From: Sphingomonas sp. IC081
GTDB lineage: Bacteria > Pseudomonadota > Alphaproteobacteria > Sphingomonadales > Sphingomonadaceae
Length of the DNA stretch: 64,000 nucleotides
Assembly (NCBI RefSeq): GCF_006874585.1
Contig: NZ_CP029763.1
Coordinates: 1 to 64,000, forward strand
Reading direction: 5' to 3'
Under the pieces are notes generated by a model. It worked only from the letters and a program-made list of their open reading frames with translations. It did no database searches and was not told the DNA's origin. Position numbers and translations under genes: made by a program. The stretch's first letter is position 1, and every line of letters starts with the position of its first letter. Of the stretch, positions 27,338 to 36,837 are shown one piece after another.

Positions 27338-27477
27338 GCCGCACGTCTCCCAAACGGTCGTTCTGTGGACGATCTGAAGGGCGATCGCTTCGCCCCATCC
27401 ATATCCGTCCACATACTATGTCTCTTTACTCATGGCTGTCCATAGGCCCAGATGACCTTTTGTGGACGGGAATCGGA
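27338..27477. promoter_or_regulatory. Probable res site and divergent promoters of the Tn3 transposon
   Basis: The space between tnpR and tnpA carries three copies of one octamer: TGTGGACG at 27364 and 27461 and its complement CGTCCACA at 27406. Repeated resolvase half-sites in both orientations are what a res site looks like. Sub-site limits cannot be set by eye. Confidence 0.55.
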
Positions 27478-30447
27478 ATGACGAAGCGTAAGCATCAACT
27501 CCTGACCGAGAGCGAACGCGATCAGATCCTCGCCATCCCGAGCGAGCGCGACCATCTAGCCCGGCTCTACACCTTCGAGCCTTCGGACATCGAGATCATC
27601 GGCGCACGACGGGAGCGACGGAACCAGTTGGGTGTCGCGCTGCAACTCGCGCTCTTGCGGCACCCGGGCATCACACTGGCGCAGTTGATACAGGACAAGG
27701 GAGCGATACCCCATGATCTCGCCGCCTTCGTCGCGGAACAACTTGGTCTACACGTAACCGACCTGGCCAACTATGCAGCGCGGGATCAGACGATGACGGA
27801 CCATGCCCGCGAGCTGGCGATGCGAGCGGGCCTTCGTGGACCAACCCGCGCCGACATTCCCTTCATGATCGAAGCGGCCGCGAAAACGGCATGGGCGACC
27901 GACAAGGGGATGACGATAGCGATCGGCGTTGTCACCGCCCTTCGCGAGGCCCGGATTCTACTGCCGTCCATCTCCACCATCGAACGCGCCAGTAGTGCGG
28001 GACGCGCGCGTGCCCGCAAGCAGGCTGCCTACGCCCTGATCGCTGATCTTAGCGCCGAACAGGTCCACGCCCTCGACCAGGTCTTTGACGACGCCGGCGG
28101 CATGAGCCAACTCGCTTCGCTCAAGACCATTCCCGTTGCGGCCAGGCCCGATCACATCCGCCAGATTCTCGACCGCCTGCGGCAAGTGCGGAAGATCGGC
28201 ATCTCCCCGGACGTGGCTGGCCGCATCCATGCCGACCGATTTCGGCAATATGTCAGGGAAGGCCGCGCTTCGCCTGCCTATATGATCGAGCGATATATTC
28301 CCTCCCGACGGCGCGCTACGCTGGTTGCGTTCCTGCTCGACCTCGAGGAACGACTGACCGATAACGCCTTGGAGATGGCGGACAAGCTGATCGGCAGCAT
28401 CTTCACCCGCGCGAAGAACGCCCAGGCGCGCAGCTATGCCACCACGTCAAAGAATGTGGCGCGGCTGATGCTGATCTTTCGCAGGACAATCGACGCATTG
28501 ACCGATGCGGTCGATACCGGCGAAGATCCAATGGAGGCCCTGGACGCATCGGTCGGGTGGAACACCCTCCTGAAGGCGAGGCCAGAAGTGGCGACAATCG
28601 CGGAAACCGCCAACCTTGATCCGCTGACGGTGGCGGCCGACCGCTATGCGACGTTGCGCAAGTTCGCCCCCGACCTGCTTGAGGCGCTCCAGTTCAGGGC
28701 CGGAAAGGGCAGTGCAAAAACGATCGCCGCCATCGAGATGCTGCGCGACCTCAACAGGTCGGGCAAACGCGATCTGCCTGCCGACGCTCCGATGCCCTTC
28801 CGCAAGGAATGGCGGAAAATCGTCGTGGGCGATGACGGCAAGATCAACCGGCGTCTCTGGGAAATCGCGACGATCGCGCATCTGCGCAACAAGCTGCGTT
28901 CCGGGGATGTCTGGGTGGAGCGATCGGCAGGATACCGCCGGTTCGACAGCTACCTGCTCAGCGAACCCCAGGCGAAGCCGATCGTGTCGGCTCTCGGTCT
29001 GCCACCCACAGCCGGCGAATGGCTCGAACAGCGGGGCCGCGAACTTGACTGGCGGCTTAAGAAATTTGCCCAGCGCCTGAAGCGCGACGCTCTGGAGGGT
29101 GTGCGATATCGCGACGACCGCCTCCAGATATCCCCCGTTCGCACGATCGCGACGCCCGACGCCGAAGCGCTGGCCGACCGGCTCGATGCCATGATGCCAC
29201 GCATCCGCATCACCGAGCTACTGCATGAGGTGGCGCAGGAAACCGGCTTTCTTGCGGCGTTCACCAACCTGCGTACCGGCGAGCCGTGTCCCAATGAAAA
29301 CGCGCTGCTCGCCACGATCCTCGCCGATGCGACCAATCTCGGCCTGTCGCGCATGGCGGCGGCGAGTCAGGGCGTCACGCGCGATCAGCTCCTCTGGACC
29401 CATGACGCCTATATCCGCGACGACAGCTACCGCGCGGCGCTGGCCCTCCTCATCAACGCGCACCACCGCCTGCCATTCTCACGAGTATGGGGCGACGGCA
29501 CCACGTCCAGTTCCGATGGCCAGTTCTTCAGGGCCGCGAAGCGCGGCGCGTCGGGCGGCGATATCAACGCCCGCTATGGCGTCGATCATGGCTTCAGCTT
29601 CTACACCCATAATTCTGATCAGCGCGCGCCCTACCACGTCAAAGTGATCTCGGCCGCGACGCATGAGGCGCCCTATGTCCTCGACGGCCTCACCAGCCAC
29701 GGCACCGATCTCAGGATCGTCGAGCATTACACCGACACCGGCGGGGCGACCGATCATGTCTTCGCCCTGTGCGCGATGCTGGGATTTCGCTTCTGCCCGC
29801 GCCTGCGCGACTTCCCCGACAGGCGGCTCGCGCCGATCGCGCCGGTCACGGCCTATCCGTCCATCACCCCGCTGTTGGGCAAGCGTATCCGCACCGACAT
29901 CATCGGTGAGCAATGGGAAGACGTGCTGCGCCTCGTAGGGTCGATCAAGGCCGGCCATGTCGCGCCATCGGTCATGCTGCGAAAGCTCGCTGCCTACGAA
30001 CGGCAGAACCAGCTCGATGTCGCGCTACAGGAAATCGGCAAGATCGAGCGGACGCTGTTCATGCTGGACTGGCTAGAAAATCCCGATCTGCGCCGGCGAT
30101 GCCATGCCGGTCTCAACAACAGCGAGCAGCGCCATGCCCTGACGCAGGCGATCTACACATTCCGCCAGGGCCGCATCATCGACCGCAGCCACGAGGCGCA
30201 GCAATATCGGGCGTCCGGCCTCAATCTGCTCGTCGCCGCGATCGTCTATTGGAACACGATCTACATGGATGCCGCCGCCCAGCATCTACGATCAACATCG
30301 GTCGCGGTGCCTGATGATCTACTCGCCCATACGTCCCCAGTAGGTTGGGAGCATATTGCTTTCTCGGGCGATTTCCTCTGGGATCGAGCAGCCGCTTCCG
30401 CTGGCCGCAAGGCCCTCAATCTGCCGCCGGATAGCCGCGCCGCCTAA
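27478..30447 (+). CDS. tnpA: Tn3-family transposase TnpA
   Basis: A 989-residue DDE transposase of full family length. It has the N-terminal DUF4158-like part (LARLYTFEPSDIEIIGARRE), the RVWGDGTTSSSDGQFF motif with the first catalytic Asp, FCPRLRDFPDRRL, and the C-terminal block with a final Glu (LNNSEQRHALTQAIYTFRQG). The start at 27478 (MTKRKHQLLTESERDQI) is preferred to an upstream in-frame start inside the res region. It reads uninterrupted to the right end of the transposon. Confidence 0.95.
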   Translation: MTKRKHQLLTESERDQILAIPSERDHLARLYTFEPSDIEIIGARRERRNQLGVALQLALLRHPGITLAQLIQDKGAIPHDLAAFVAEQLGLHVTDLANYAARDQTMTDHARELAMRAGLRGPTRADIPFMIEAAAKTAWATDKGMTIAIGVVTALREARILLPSISTIERASSAGRARARKQAAYALIADLSAEQVHALDQVFDDAGGMSQLASLKTIPVAARPDHIRQILDRLRQVRKIGISPDVAGRIHADRFRQYVREGRASPAYMIERYIPSRRRATLVAFLLDLEERLTDNALEMADKLIGSIFTRAKNAQARSYATTSKNVARLMLIFRRTIDALTDAVDTGEDPMEALDASVGWNTLLKARPEVATIAETANLDPLTVAADRYATLRKFAPDLLEALQFRAGKGSAKTIAAIEMLRDLNRSGKRDLPADAPMPFRKEWRKIVVGDDGKINRRLWEIATIAHLRNKLRSGDVWVERSAGYRRFDSYLLSEPQAKPIVSALGLPPTAGEWLEQRGRELDWRLKKFAQRLKRDALEGVRYRDDRLQISPVRTIATPDAEALADRLDAMMPRIRITELLHEVAQETGFLAAFTNLRTGEPCPNENALLATILADATNLGLSRMAAASQGVTRDQLLWTHDAYIRDDSYRAALALLINAHHRLPFSRVWGDGTTSSSDGQFFRAAKRGASGGDINARYGVDHGFSFYTHNSDQRAPYHVKVISAATHEAPYVLDGLTSHGTDLRIVEHYTDTGGATDHVFALCAMLGFRFCPRLRDFPDRRLAPIAPVTAYPSITPLLGKRIRTDIIGEQWEDVLRLVGSIKAGHVAPSVMLRKLAAYERQNQLDVALQEIGKIERTLFMLDWLENPDLRRRCHAGLNNSEQRHALTQAIYTFRQGRIIDRSHEAQQYRASGLNLLVAAIVYWNTIYMDAAAQHLRSTSVAVPDDLLAHTSPVGWEHIAFSGDFLWDRAAASAGRKALNLPPDSRAA

Positions 30448-30467
30448 GCGTTCGCTGATTGTTCGCC

Positions 30468-30505
30468 CTTAGCGTTGTTTAGCGTACCATCCACGCTATG
30501 CCCTC
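30468..30505. repeat. Right terminal inverted repeat of the Tn3-family transposon
   Basis: The complement of the left end, running CTTAGCGTTGTTTAGCG to CACGCTATGCCCTC. It lies 20 bases after the tnpA stop. Confidence 0.9.
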
Positions 30506-30883
30506 AAGCAGAGCGTGCCGCTAGCGCATTTGGCCGACCGCCTCGTGATAGGGCGACCGCGACTGCACAAGGTCATCCGGAAGAACCTGACGCTTAGAGA
30601 TGAACTCCGGGACCGCCTGTTCGAGGCACTCGGAATTGATTGCGTGCGCGCCAAGTTCTGTGTTGCTTTCCTGCACGATCACACGGTCTACGATGATCCT
30701 GACGTATTTCTGGTTTGTGAGGGCCTGAAAGGCTTCTACTGTGAGATCATTTCACGCCGCCGCGGCGAAATCCAGGTGGCCCTGCGCCCGCCCATTATCC
30801 ACGAAGCCCTGGGCCGCGCCTATGAACTGCTGCTATCTCACCAGGAGCGGGTCATGGAGAACGACCGGACCCTTCAGGCCTGA
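30506..30883 (+). pseudogene. Unknown protein, probably 5'-truncated by the Tn3 transposon
   Basis: An open frame emerges directly from the transposon end and runs about 125 codons (KQSVPLAHLADRLVIGRPRL, then FCVAFLHDHTVYDDPDVFLV and ALGRAYELLLSHQERVMEN). A GTG at 30515 could serve as start, but no ribosome site precedes it and the frame is open back into the inverted repeat, so the native start was probably lost. No family is recognised. It is soluble, with no membrane segment. Confidence 0.5.
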
Positions 30884-30912
30884 TATGGCGACGGTGCGAA
30901 GATCAACCTGCC

Positions 30913-31188
30913 ATGCGTGCTGAAGCGATCGAAGCCTGGACCCAGCTTTACGCAGCCGTCGGCCTGCTTGCCGTCATCTGCGCAAGCTGTGCGGCATTGA
31001 AAATGATCCTTGAGCTCCGAGGCGGCACCGTCGTCGTCCCACATACAACGTGGAAGCAGAAGTTTCTCTGGGTTCCGCGTCTCTGGTTACGGTTCCAGCT
31101 AAGCTACTTGAGCGGGTTTCCGTGCATCATGGGCATTGCCTTGCTCTATGCGCACTACATCGGGTTCGAAACGTTCAATCCATCGTAG
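30913..31188 (+). CDS. Small hypothetical membrane protein
   Basis: A 91-residue protein with two hydrophobic stretches (LYAAVGLLAVICASCAALKM at ~12-31; LSGFPCIMGIALLYAHYIGF at ~66-85) joined by a basic loop rich in Trp (WKQKFLWVPRLWLRF). No family is recognised. Its last 34 bases overlap the end of the convergent lytic transglycosylase gene. Confidence 0.5.
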   Translation: MRAEAIEAWTQLYAAVGLLAVICASCAALKMILELRGGTVVVPHTTWKQKFLWVPRLWLRFQLSYLSGFPCIMGIALLYAHYIGFETFNPS

Positions 31189-32099
31189 CGTAACAGTTCG
31201 ACGCTACGGTAACCTGACGCGAGCACGGCCGTCATGGCCACATTGCCCCGAATTTCGGCATCGGTGGTTTCGACGCCCAATCGTGTAAGTCGCGCCCAAT
31301 TGGTGGTGATCGCGCGCACATAGTTCCGGGTTTCCGGGATAGCTGGCACGTAACCTCGTTTCAGAGCCCGCCGTTCCGGACCTGCATTGTAAGCGGCAAG
31401 TGCAAGGTCCACTCGTCCGAAACGATCGAGTTGTTGCCGTAGGTAACGTGCTCCTGCCCTCATGTTCGCCATCGGATTAAACGGGTTGGCAAGATCCAGT
31501 TGACGGGCCGTGCCCGGCATGATCTGCATGATACCCATGGCACCGGCACTGCTGATTACCCAGGATTTATAGCCGGACTCCTGGGTGATAACTGCGTCGA
31601 GCAGGTTGGTCGGGAGGCCGAACTCGCAGGCGATGGCGGCGACCGTGTCAAAATGGAGGACCCTACGGCCTTCAACTTCGCGCGAAAGCCACCAGGTTGG
31701 GAGGTAGCGGGCACCGCCGCAGTGCTCGAATGCCCCGAGCATGAAGCCGCTCTCGAATCCAAGCGGAATACCCGGCATAGCTTGCAAGGAGACGCGGCGA
31801 CCCTGCATCCAGCGAGGAATGACGAGGTTGCTTGTCGGCAGGTTGTCTAAGTTCATGCTGGCCACTGCGGAAGCCAGGGGATTTCCGCCGACGCTGTTCT
31901 GGGCGAGATGCGAACGCATGGATCGGGCGACGGCTTCGCTCGCTCCGTCAGTTCCGAACTGATCGGTTACTACCGTGCCTCCTGGGTAGGCATTTGGGAG
32001 CCTGCTCTTGAAATCGAGCACATCCGGCTCGCGGGCATAGACACTTGATGCCCAAGCAACCGCCAACGGCGCCAAAAACAAACTTTTATAATATCGCAT
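31155..32099 (-). CDS. Lytic transglycosylase (SLT domain), exported
   Basis: A 314-residue protein with a signal peptide (LFLAPLAVAWASSVYA) and an SLT/goose-lysozyme-like domain at ~150-280. The catalytic Glu is in AVITQESGYKSW, followed by SSAGAMGIMQIMPGTARQL and ALAAYNAGPERR. Such enzymes cut peptidoglycan in the periplasm. Single copies on mobile DNA often belong to conjugative transfer systems (VirB1-like), but no other transfer gene is in the window, so this remains a guess. Confidence 0.82.
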   Translation of the reverse strand: MRYYKSLFLAPLAVAWASSVYAREPDVLDFKSRLPNAYPGGTVVTDQFGTDGASEAVARSMRSHLAQNSVGGNPLASAVASMNLDNLPTSNLVIPRWMQGRRVSLQAMPGIPLGFESGFMLGAFEHCGGARYLPTWWLSREVEGRRVLHFDTVAAIACEFGLPTNLLDAVITQESGYKSWVISSAGAMGIMQIMPGTARQLDLANPFNPMANMRAGARYLRQQLDRFGRVDLALAAYNAGPERRALKRGYVPAIPETRNYVRAITTNWARLTRLGVETTDAEIRGNVAMTAVLASGYRSVELLRYDGLNVSNPM

Positions 32100-32199
32100 A
32101 GCACGCCTCCATACGACGTGCTGCCTTGGTTGGACTGCGCTAGATTCCGAAAACAGATCTTACCTTTGGAGTCAACACTGTGTCATTGATGATAACGGG

Positions 32200-32637
32200 T
32201 GAACCGCCCCGGCTTTTCCGGAGGCATTTTCATTTGAGTCATGCGACCATATCGAGGGTTTCAACGGCTGCATAGTAGTTGGCTTCGGCTTCGGCGGGTG
32301 GGATGTGCCCGATGGGGCCGAACAGGCGGTGATTGTTGAACCAGTCGACCCAGCGCAGCATTGCCATTTCCACGGCCGATACGCCCGGCCATGAGCGCTG
32401 CCGCCAGATGACCTCAGCCTTGTACAGGCCGTTGATGGTCTCGGCCAAAGCGTTGTCATAACTGTCGCCGACACTGCCGACCGAGGACACCAGATTGGCC
32501 TCTGCCAGGCGCTGGGTGTAGTTCATGGCCAGGTATTGGGCCCCTGTCGCTATGGTGGATCAGGCCATCATCTGGACTTGGCCTGCGGGCATGGATCGCC
32601 TGCTCCAGGGCATCCAGCACGAAGCGAGGTGGTGCCG
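32200..32637 (-). pseudogene. IS3-family transposase OrfB remnant with frameshift
   Basis: The minus strand reads RFVLDALEQAIHARRPS, then GLIHHSDRG, then after a lost reading frame near 32545 AQYLAMNYTQRLAE and GDSYDNALAETINGLYKAEV to a stop at 32239. This is the C-terminal half of an IS3 OrfB. The IS end TGAACCGCCCCGG starts near 32200. The N-terminal half is missing beyond 32637, so the element is dead. Confidence 0.75.
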
Positions 32638-32639
32638 GT

Positions 32640-32736
32640 TTTCTGGACAGGGTGTTAAGCTACTCCCGACCTGAGGGAATGGTACGGGAATGAACTGGCC
32701 TTGGTCGGTGGATCACCTATTACAACACCCAGCGTC
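32640..32736 (+). pseudogene. Left piece of another IS3-type transposase tail, split by an IS insertion
   Basis: The plus strand reads LGRWITYYNTQR just before 32736. It continues, after removal of the IS at 32737-37141 and one copy of its GTC duplication, as PHSGLSGRTPIEAYRR at 37145-37242. Together these give a normal integrase-core C-terminus. The upstream part is degraded. Confidence 0.65.
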
Positions 32737-32773
32737 TGGACTTGTAACGGTTTTGTGCCGGTCACCTATCTCA

Positions 32774-33631
32774 TTATGCCACCTTGGCTTCGAACGCGAG
32801 CGGGCTGATGCCGCCTAGATATGAATGGCGGCGACGGGTGTTGTAGAAGCCATTGATGTACTGAAAGATGGCGGCTTCTGCCTGACGCCGCGTCGGCCAG
32901 CTCTGCCGCCAGATGAGTTCCGCCTTCAGGGATTTGAAGAAGGTCTCGACGGACGCATTGTCGTAGCAATTTCCCTTGCCGCTCATTGATGGACGCAGGC
33001 CATAGGCCTGCAGCTTTTTCTGATAGTCGTAGGAGCAATATTGGCTACCGCGATCCGAATGGAAAAGGCAGCCCTCGGGAGGCTGGCGCAGGCGCACCGC
33101 CATATCCAGCGCCCTGATCGCCAGGTCTTTCTTCATCCTGTCGCTGACTGCCCAGCCTACGACGCGACGGCTATGCAGATCGAGAATGACGGCAAGGTAG
33201 AGCCAGCCTTCGGACGTCCAGATATAGGTGATGTCGCCGGCCCATTTACGGTTGGGCGCATCTGCGGCAAAATCGCCGTCCAGCCAGTTCGCTGCGACAC
33301 CCAGGCGATGGTGGCTGTCAGTCGTAACCTTGTGCTTGCGCGTGCGGACTGGCTTGATCCCGTTGATCTTCATCAGCCGCCCGACCCGGCGCTCGCCAAC
33401 ATCGAGCCCTACCTCCTTCAACTCCATCGTCATGCGAGGACGGCCGTAGCTGCCAAGGCTCAGCCTGTACTGTTCCCGGATATGGGCCAGCACTTTCATA
33501 TCTGTCCGCTCCCGCCTGCTGATCGGGCGCGAGCGCCAGGAACGATAGCCGCGTTCACTGACATCCATGACACGGCAGAGCAGTTCAACGGGCCACCGGT
33601 GCCGCCAGCTATGCACAAATGCGAACTTCAC
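32774..33631 (-). CDS. IS3-family transposase OrfB (separated from its OrfA)
   Basis: A 285-residue integrase-core protein, intact in itself. It has HTH_21-like text near the N-terminus (YRLSLGSYGRPRMTMELKEV), then the DDE core: D in WAGDITYIWTSEG, D in FHSDRGSQYCS and E in ASVETFFKSLKAELI. The GTG start and normal frameshift link to OrfA lie at the insertion point of the IS110 dimer, so the fused OrfAB transposase can no longer be made here. Confidence 0.88.
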   Translation of the reverse strand: MKFAFVHSWRHRWPVELLCRVMDVSERGYRSWRSRPISRRERTDMKVLAHIREQYRLSLGSYGRPRMTMELKEVGLDVGERRVGRLMKINGIKPVRTRKHKVTTDSHHRLGVAANWLDGDFAADAPNRKWAGDITYIWTSEGWLYLAVILDLHSRRVVGWAVSDRMKKDLAIRALDMAVRLRQPPEGCLFHSDRGSQYCSYDYQKKLQAYGLRPSMSGKGNCYDNASVETFFKSLKAELIWRQSWPTRRQAEAAIFQYINGFYNTRRRHSYLGGISPLAFEAKVA

Positions 33632-33664
33632 GGCCTTTGGCTCGCGAAGAACTGCGTGGCCTTC

Positions 33665-35023
33665 CTAAGAAACAGCCATATTAGGCTCCGCAGGCATTTC
33701 GTGCAGGATGAAGCCGAAGGCCTTGGCACGTCGCTGCAGATTTCCGATCACCCGGCTGCGGTAGCGTTCCTCATATTGTGAGGCACCGGGATCATGATAC
33801 GTCATGCCGTGGCGCAGACTGTTATAGAACAGCACCGCGATTTTGCGTGCGGTTGCGGTCACTGCCTTTGCTTTTCCGGCGCGCGCCGACAGCCTTCGGT
33901 AGAAAGCGCCCAGTGCGGTGTCACTTCGACCGATGGTGGTTGCGGCCAGGCGCAGGAGTGCTGCAGCACGACTTGAGGAGCGTCGGGTTTTCGACGACAG
34001 CAACTTACCGCCCGATATCTTGTTGCCCGGTGCCAGGCACAACCAGGACGTAAAATGCTTTGAACTGGGCCATGCGGCAAGATCGGTCCCGCACTCGCCA
34101 ACCAGCTTGAGCGCGAGCGACGGGCCGATTCCGTGGATCTGCGTCAGGTCCACGCCCAGCACGCGATAGAGCGCGGACCGGACCTCGAAGTCAGGCGTGT
34201 TCACCTGTCGCCTTTTGGTCCGGACTTTTGGCAGGTGGCGAACATCATATCCCTCGTCGATTTCGAGCGCCTTGAGTGCAACCTCAAGCTTTCGATCACA
34301 TTCGAGAACTTTGGTTTGGTAGAAGTCGAACAGAGCCAGGGACTGGCCAAGCGCGAAGATATGCTCGTCCCGCCAGTTCCCCGACAATGCCGCAGAGATG
34401 GTCTCAATAGTCGCATGACAGCGGACGTCGCGCATTTGCGCCAGCGTGTTGGGCGAACGCTCCCCGCTCACAATGGCCCTGATGATCCGCATGCCGGTCA
34501 CGCCGGTGATGTCGGAGACGACGTGATGGAGTTGCACATTCATTTCCATCAGCGCCTTCTGCATATGCTGAATATGCGAGGCGGCGTATTCGATCAGCCG
34601 CTCGCGTTGCCGCAGATAGGCACGCATGGTCGCCACGCCCGCCTCCGGGCGGAAACTCCCCCGCAGCAGCCCGTAGCTGTGCAGGCGTTGCAACCATGCA
34701 GCGTCGCTGACGTCGGTCTTGCGACCCGGTACATTCTTGGCATATCGCGCATTGACCAGGATCACCTCAAAGCCGTGTCCTTCAAGCACTTCATAGGCTG
34801 GAATCCAGTAAACACCGGTCGATTCCATCGCGACAGTCGTGACGCCATATGCCTTGAACCAGCGGGCCATATCATGGAGATCGCCGGTGAATGTACCAAA
34901 CGCTCGTACCGGATTATCATCGGCGTTCGGATTGATGGCCGCCATATGCATGGTCGACCCGATGTCGATGGCAGCGGCGCGTGGATTGACCATAGACAGC
35001 GCGCCAGATTTTGAACGTTCCAT
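33665..35023 (-). CDS. IS110-family transposase (copy 1)
   Basis: A 452-residue DEDD/serine transposase. The N-terminal RuvC-like part shows AAIDIGSTMHMAA (first Asp), TTVAMESTGVYW (Glu) and GRKTDVSDAAWLQRL (Asp). A central coiled region follows. The C-terminal domain has IHGIGPSLALKLVGECG and then LCLAPGNKISGGK, with the Ser-containing motif. AAGGAGGACTTGGA precedes the ATG. Its upstream sequence joins the right end of copy 2, so this copy has a complete junction in front of it. Confidence 0.92.
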   Translation of the reverse strand: MERSKSGALSMVNPRAAAIDIGSTMHMAAINPNADDNPVRAFGTFTGDLHDMARWFKAYGVTTVAMESTGVYWIPAYEVLEGHGFEVILVNARYAKNVPGRKTDVSDAAWLQRLHSYGLLRGSFRPEAGVATMRAYLRQRERLIEYAASHIQHMQKALMEMNVQLHHVVSDITGVTGMRIIRAIVSGERSPNTLAQMRDVRCHATIETISAALSGNWRDEHIFALGQSLALFDFYQTKVLECDRKLEVALKALEIDEGYDVRHLPKVRTKRRQVNTPDFEVRSALYRVLGVDLTQIHGIGPSLALKLVGECGTDLAAWPSSKHFTSWLCLAPGNKISGGKLLSSKTRRSSSRAAALLRLAATTIGRSDTALGAFYRRLSARAGKAKAVTATARKIAVLFYNSLRHGMTYHDPGASQYEERYRSRVIGNLQRRAKAFGFILHEMPAEPNMAVS

Positions 35024-35249
35024 TCCAAGTCCTCCTTCAAAACAGGAGGGTATGGGCGATGCTAAACGTCATCTTCCTAACCGGGATCGCCGCAAAACGG
35101 CGTCACCACTCTCAAGTACGCAAACACCCACGGGCCACGTTTTTTAACGGGGTATCATACCTCCAATAAGCCATCGGCCGCGACCCTCCCGAACGCACCA
35201 TAGCACGACCCGTTTCTACCGCGCACAGGCGGGCTCAGCCGGCGACGGT
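35024..35249 (-). ncRNA. Candidate bridge RNA (guide RNA) region of IS110 copy 1
   Basis: About 226 non-coding bases lie between the element end and the transposase start. In IS110-group elements this 5' region encodes the structured bridge RNA that pairs with target and donor DNA. Short self-complementary pieces are visible (for example AACAGGAGGG/CCCTCCTGTT near the start codon and GGCGTCACC/GGTGACGCC-like pairs). The RNA limits and loops cannot be drawn without folding; a copy lies at 36612-36837. Confidence 0.45.
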
Positions 35250-36837
35250 TTCCTAAGAAACAGCCATATTAGGCTCCGCAGGCATTTCGTGCAGGATGAA
35301 GCCGAAGGCCTTGGCACGTCGCTGCAGATTTCCGATCACCCGGCTGCGGTAGCGTTCCTCATATTGTGAGGCACCGGGATCATGATACGTCATGCCGTGG
35401 CGCAGACTGTTATAGAACAGCACCGCGATTTTGCGTGCGGTTGCGGTCACTGCCTTTGCTTTTCCGGCGCGCGCCGACAGCCTTCGGTAGAAAGCGCCCA
35501 GTGCGGTGTCACTTCGACCGATGGTGGTTGCGGCCAGGCGCAGGAGTGCTGCAGCACGACTTGAGGAGCGTCGGGTTTTCGACGACAGCAACTTACCGCC
35601 CGATATCTTGTTGCCCGGTGCCAGGCACAACCAGGACGTAAAATGCTTTGAACTGGGCCATGCGGCAAGATCGGTCCCGCACTCGCCAACCAGCTTGAGC
35701 GCGAGCGACGGGCCGATTCCGTGGATCTGCGTCAGGTCCACGCCCAGCACGCGATAGAGCGCGGACCGGACCTCGAAGTCAGGCGTGTTCACCTGTCGCC
35801 TTTTGGTCCGGACTTTTGGCAGGTGGCGAACATCATATCCCTCGTCGATTTCGAGCGCCTTGAGTGCAACCTCAAGCTTTCGATCACATTCGAGAACTTT
35901 GGTTTGGTAGAAGTCGAACAGAGCCAGGGACTGGCCAAGCGCGAAGATATGCTCGTCCCGCCAGTTCCCCGACAATGCCGCAGAGATGGTCTCAATAGTC
36001 GCATGACAGCGGACGTCGCGCATTTGCGCCAGCGTGTTGGGCGAACGCTCCCCGCTCACAATGGCCCTGATGATCCGCATGCCGGTCACGCCGGTGATGT
36101 CGGAGACGACGTGATGGAGTTGCACATTCATTTCCATCAGCGCCTTCTGCATATGCTGAATATGCGAGGCGGCGTATTCGATCAGCCGCTCGCGTTGCCG
36201 CAGATAGGCACGCATGGTCGCCACGCCCGCCTCCGGGCGGAAACTCCCCCGCAGCAGCCCGTAGCTGTGCAGGCGTTGCAACCATGCAGCGTCGCTGACG
36301 TCGGTCTTGCGACCCGGTACATTCTTGGCATATCGCGCATTGACCAGGATCACCTCAAAGCCGTGTCCTTCAAGCACTTCATAGGCTGGAATCCAGTAAA
36401 CACCGGTCGATTCCATCGCGACAGTCGTGACGCCATATGCCTTGAACCAGCGGGCCATATCATGGAGATCGCCGGTGAATGTACCAAACGCTCGTACCGG
36501 ATTATCATCGGCGTTCGGATTGATGGCCGCCATATGCATGGTCGACCCGATGTCGATGGCAGCGGCGCGTGGATTGACCATAGACAGCGCGCCAGATTTT
36601 GAACGTTCCATTCCAAGTCCTCCTTCAAAACAGGAGGGTATGGGCGATGCTAAACGTCATCTTCCTAACCGGGATCGCCGCAAAACGGCGTCACCACTCT
36701 CAAGTACGCAAACACCCACGGGCCACGTTTTTTAACGGGGTATCATACCTCCAATAAGCCATCGGCCGCGACCCTCCCGAACGCACCATAGCACGACCCG
36801 TTTCTACCGCGCACAGGCGGGCTCAGCCGGCGACGGT
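35250..36837 (-). mobile_element. IS110-family element, copy 2 of a tandem dimer
   Basis: The second 1,588-base unit. Every aligned stretch checked against copy 1 is the same, and the two transposases are identical in all 452 residues. The junction reads GACGGT-TTCCTAAG. The outer boundary (GACGGT then TTTTTTAGC) falls inside the orfA end of the host IS3 element. Confidence 0.9.
35253..36611 (-). CDS. IS110-family transposase (copy 2)
   Basis: A 452-residue protein identical to the product of copy 1. Its upstream region (36612-36837) abuts host IS3 sequence instead of another IS110 end, so any promoter formed across an end-to-end junction would be absent for this copy. Confidence 0.92.
   Translation of the reverse strand: MERSKSGALSMVNPRAAAIDIGSTMHMAAINPNADDNPVRAFGTFTGDLHDMARWFKAYGVTTVAMESTGVYWIPAYEVLEGHGFEVILVNARYAKNVPGRKTDVSDAAWLQRLHSYGLLRGSFRPEAGVATMRAYLRQRERLIEYAASHIQHMQKALMEMNVQLHHVVSDITGVTGMRIIRAIVSGERSPNTLAQMRDVRCHATIETISAALSGNWRDEHIFALGQSLALFDFYQTKVLECDRKLEVALKALEIDEGYDVRHLPKVRTKRRQVNTPDFEVRSALYRVLGVDLTQIHGIGPSLALKLVGECGTDLAAWPSSKHFTSWLCLAPGNKISGGKLLSSKTRRSSSRAAALLRLAATTIGRSDTALGAFYRRLSARAGKAKAVTATARKIAVLFYNSLRHGMTYHDPGASQYEERYRSRVIGNLQRRAKAFGFILHEMPAEPNMAVS

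Larger units (their letters stand above)
26684..30506. mobile_element. Minimal Tn3-family transposon
   Basis: A 3.8-kb unit with 38-39 base terminal inverted repeats, divergent resolvase and transposase genes, and no cargo. Both ends run from GAGGGCATAGCGTGG to ACGCTAAACAACGCTAAG. The five bases on each side do not form a clear direct repeat. The right end lies directly against the truncated gene at 30506. Confidence 0.9.
33662..35249 (-). mobile_element. IS110-family element, copy 1 of a tandem dimer
   Basis: A 1,588-base unit from TTCCTAAG to GACGGT, head-to-tail with an apparently identical second unit. It contains one DEDD transposase gene, only about 3 bases after its stop, and about 226 bases of non-coding sequence before the start. 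There are no long terminal inverted repeats, as is normal for IS110. Confidence 0.9.

Noticed and set aside
26679..30511. A target-site duplication for the Tn3-family transposon
   Set aside because: The flanking bases (CAGCG on the left, AGCAG on the right) do not match as a 5-base direct repeat.
33041..36602. Long plus-strand frames opposite the IS3 and IS110 transposases (up to 293 codons)
   Set aside because: They are shadows of the minus-strand transposases and show no family motif.
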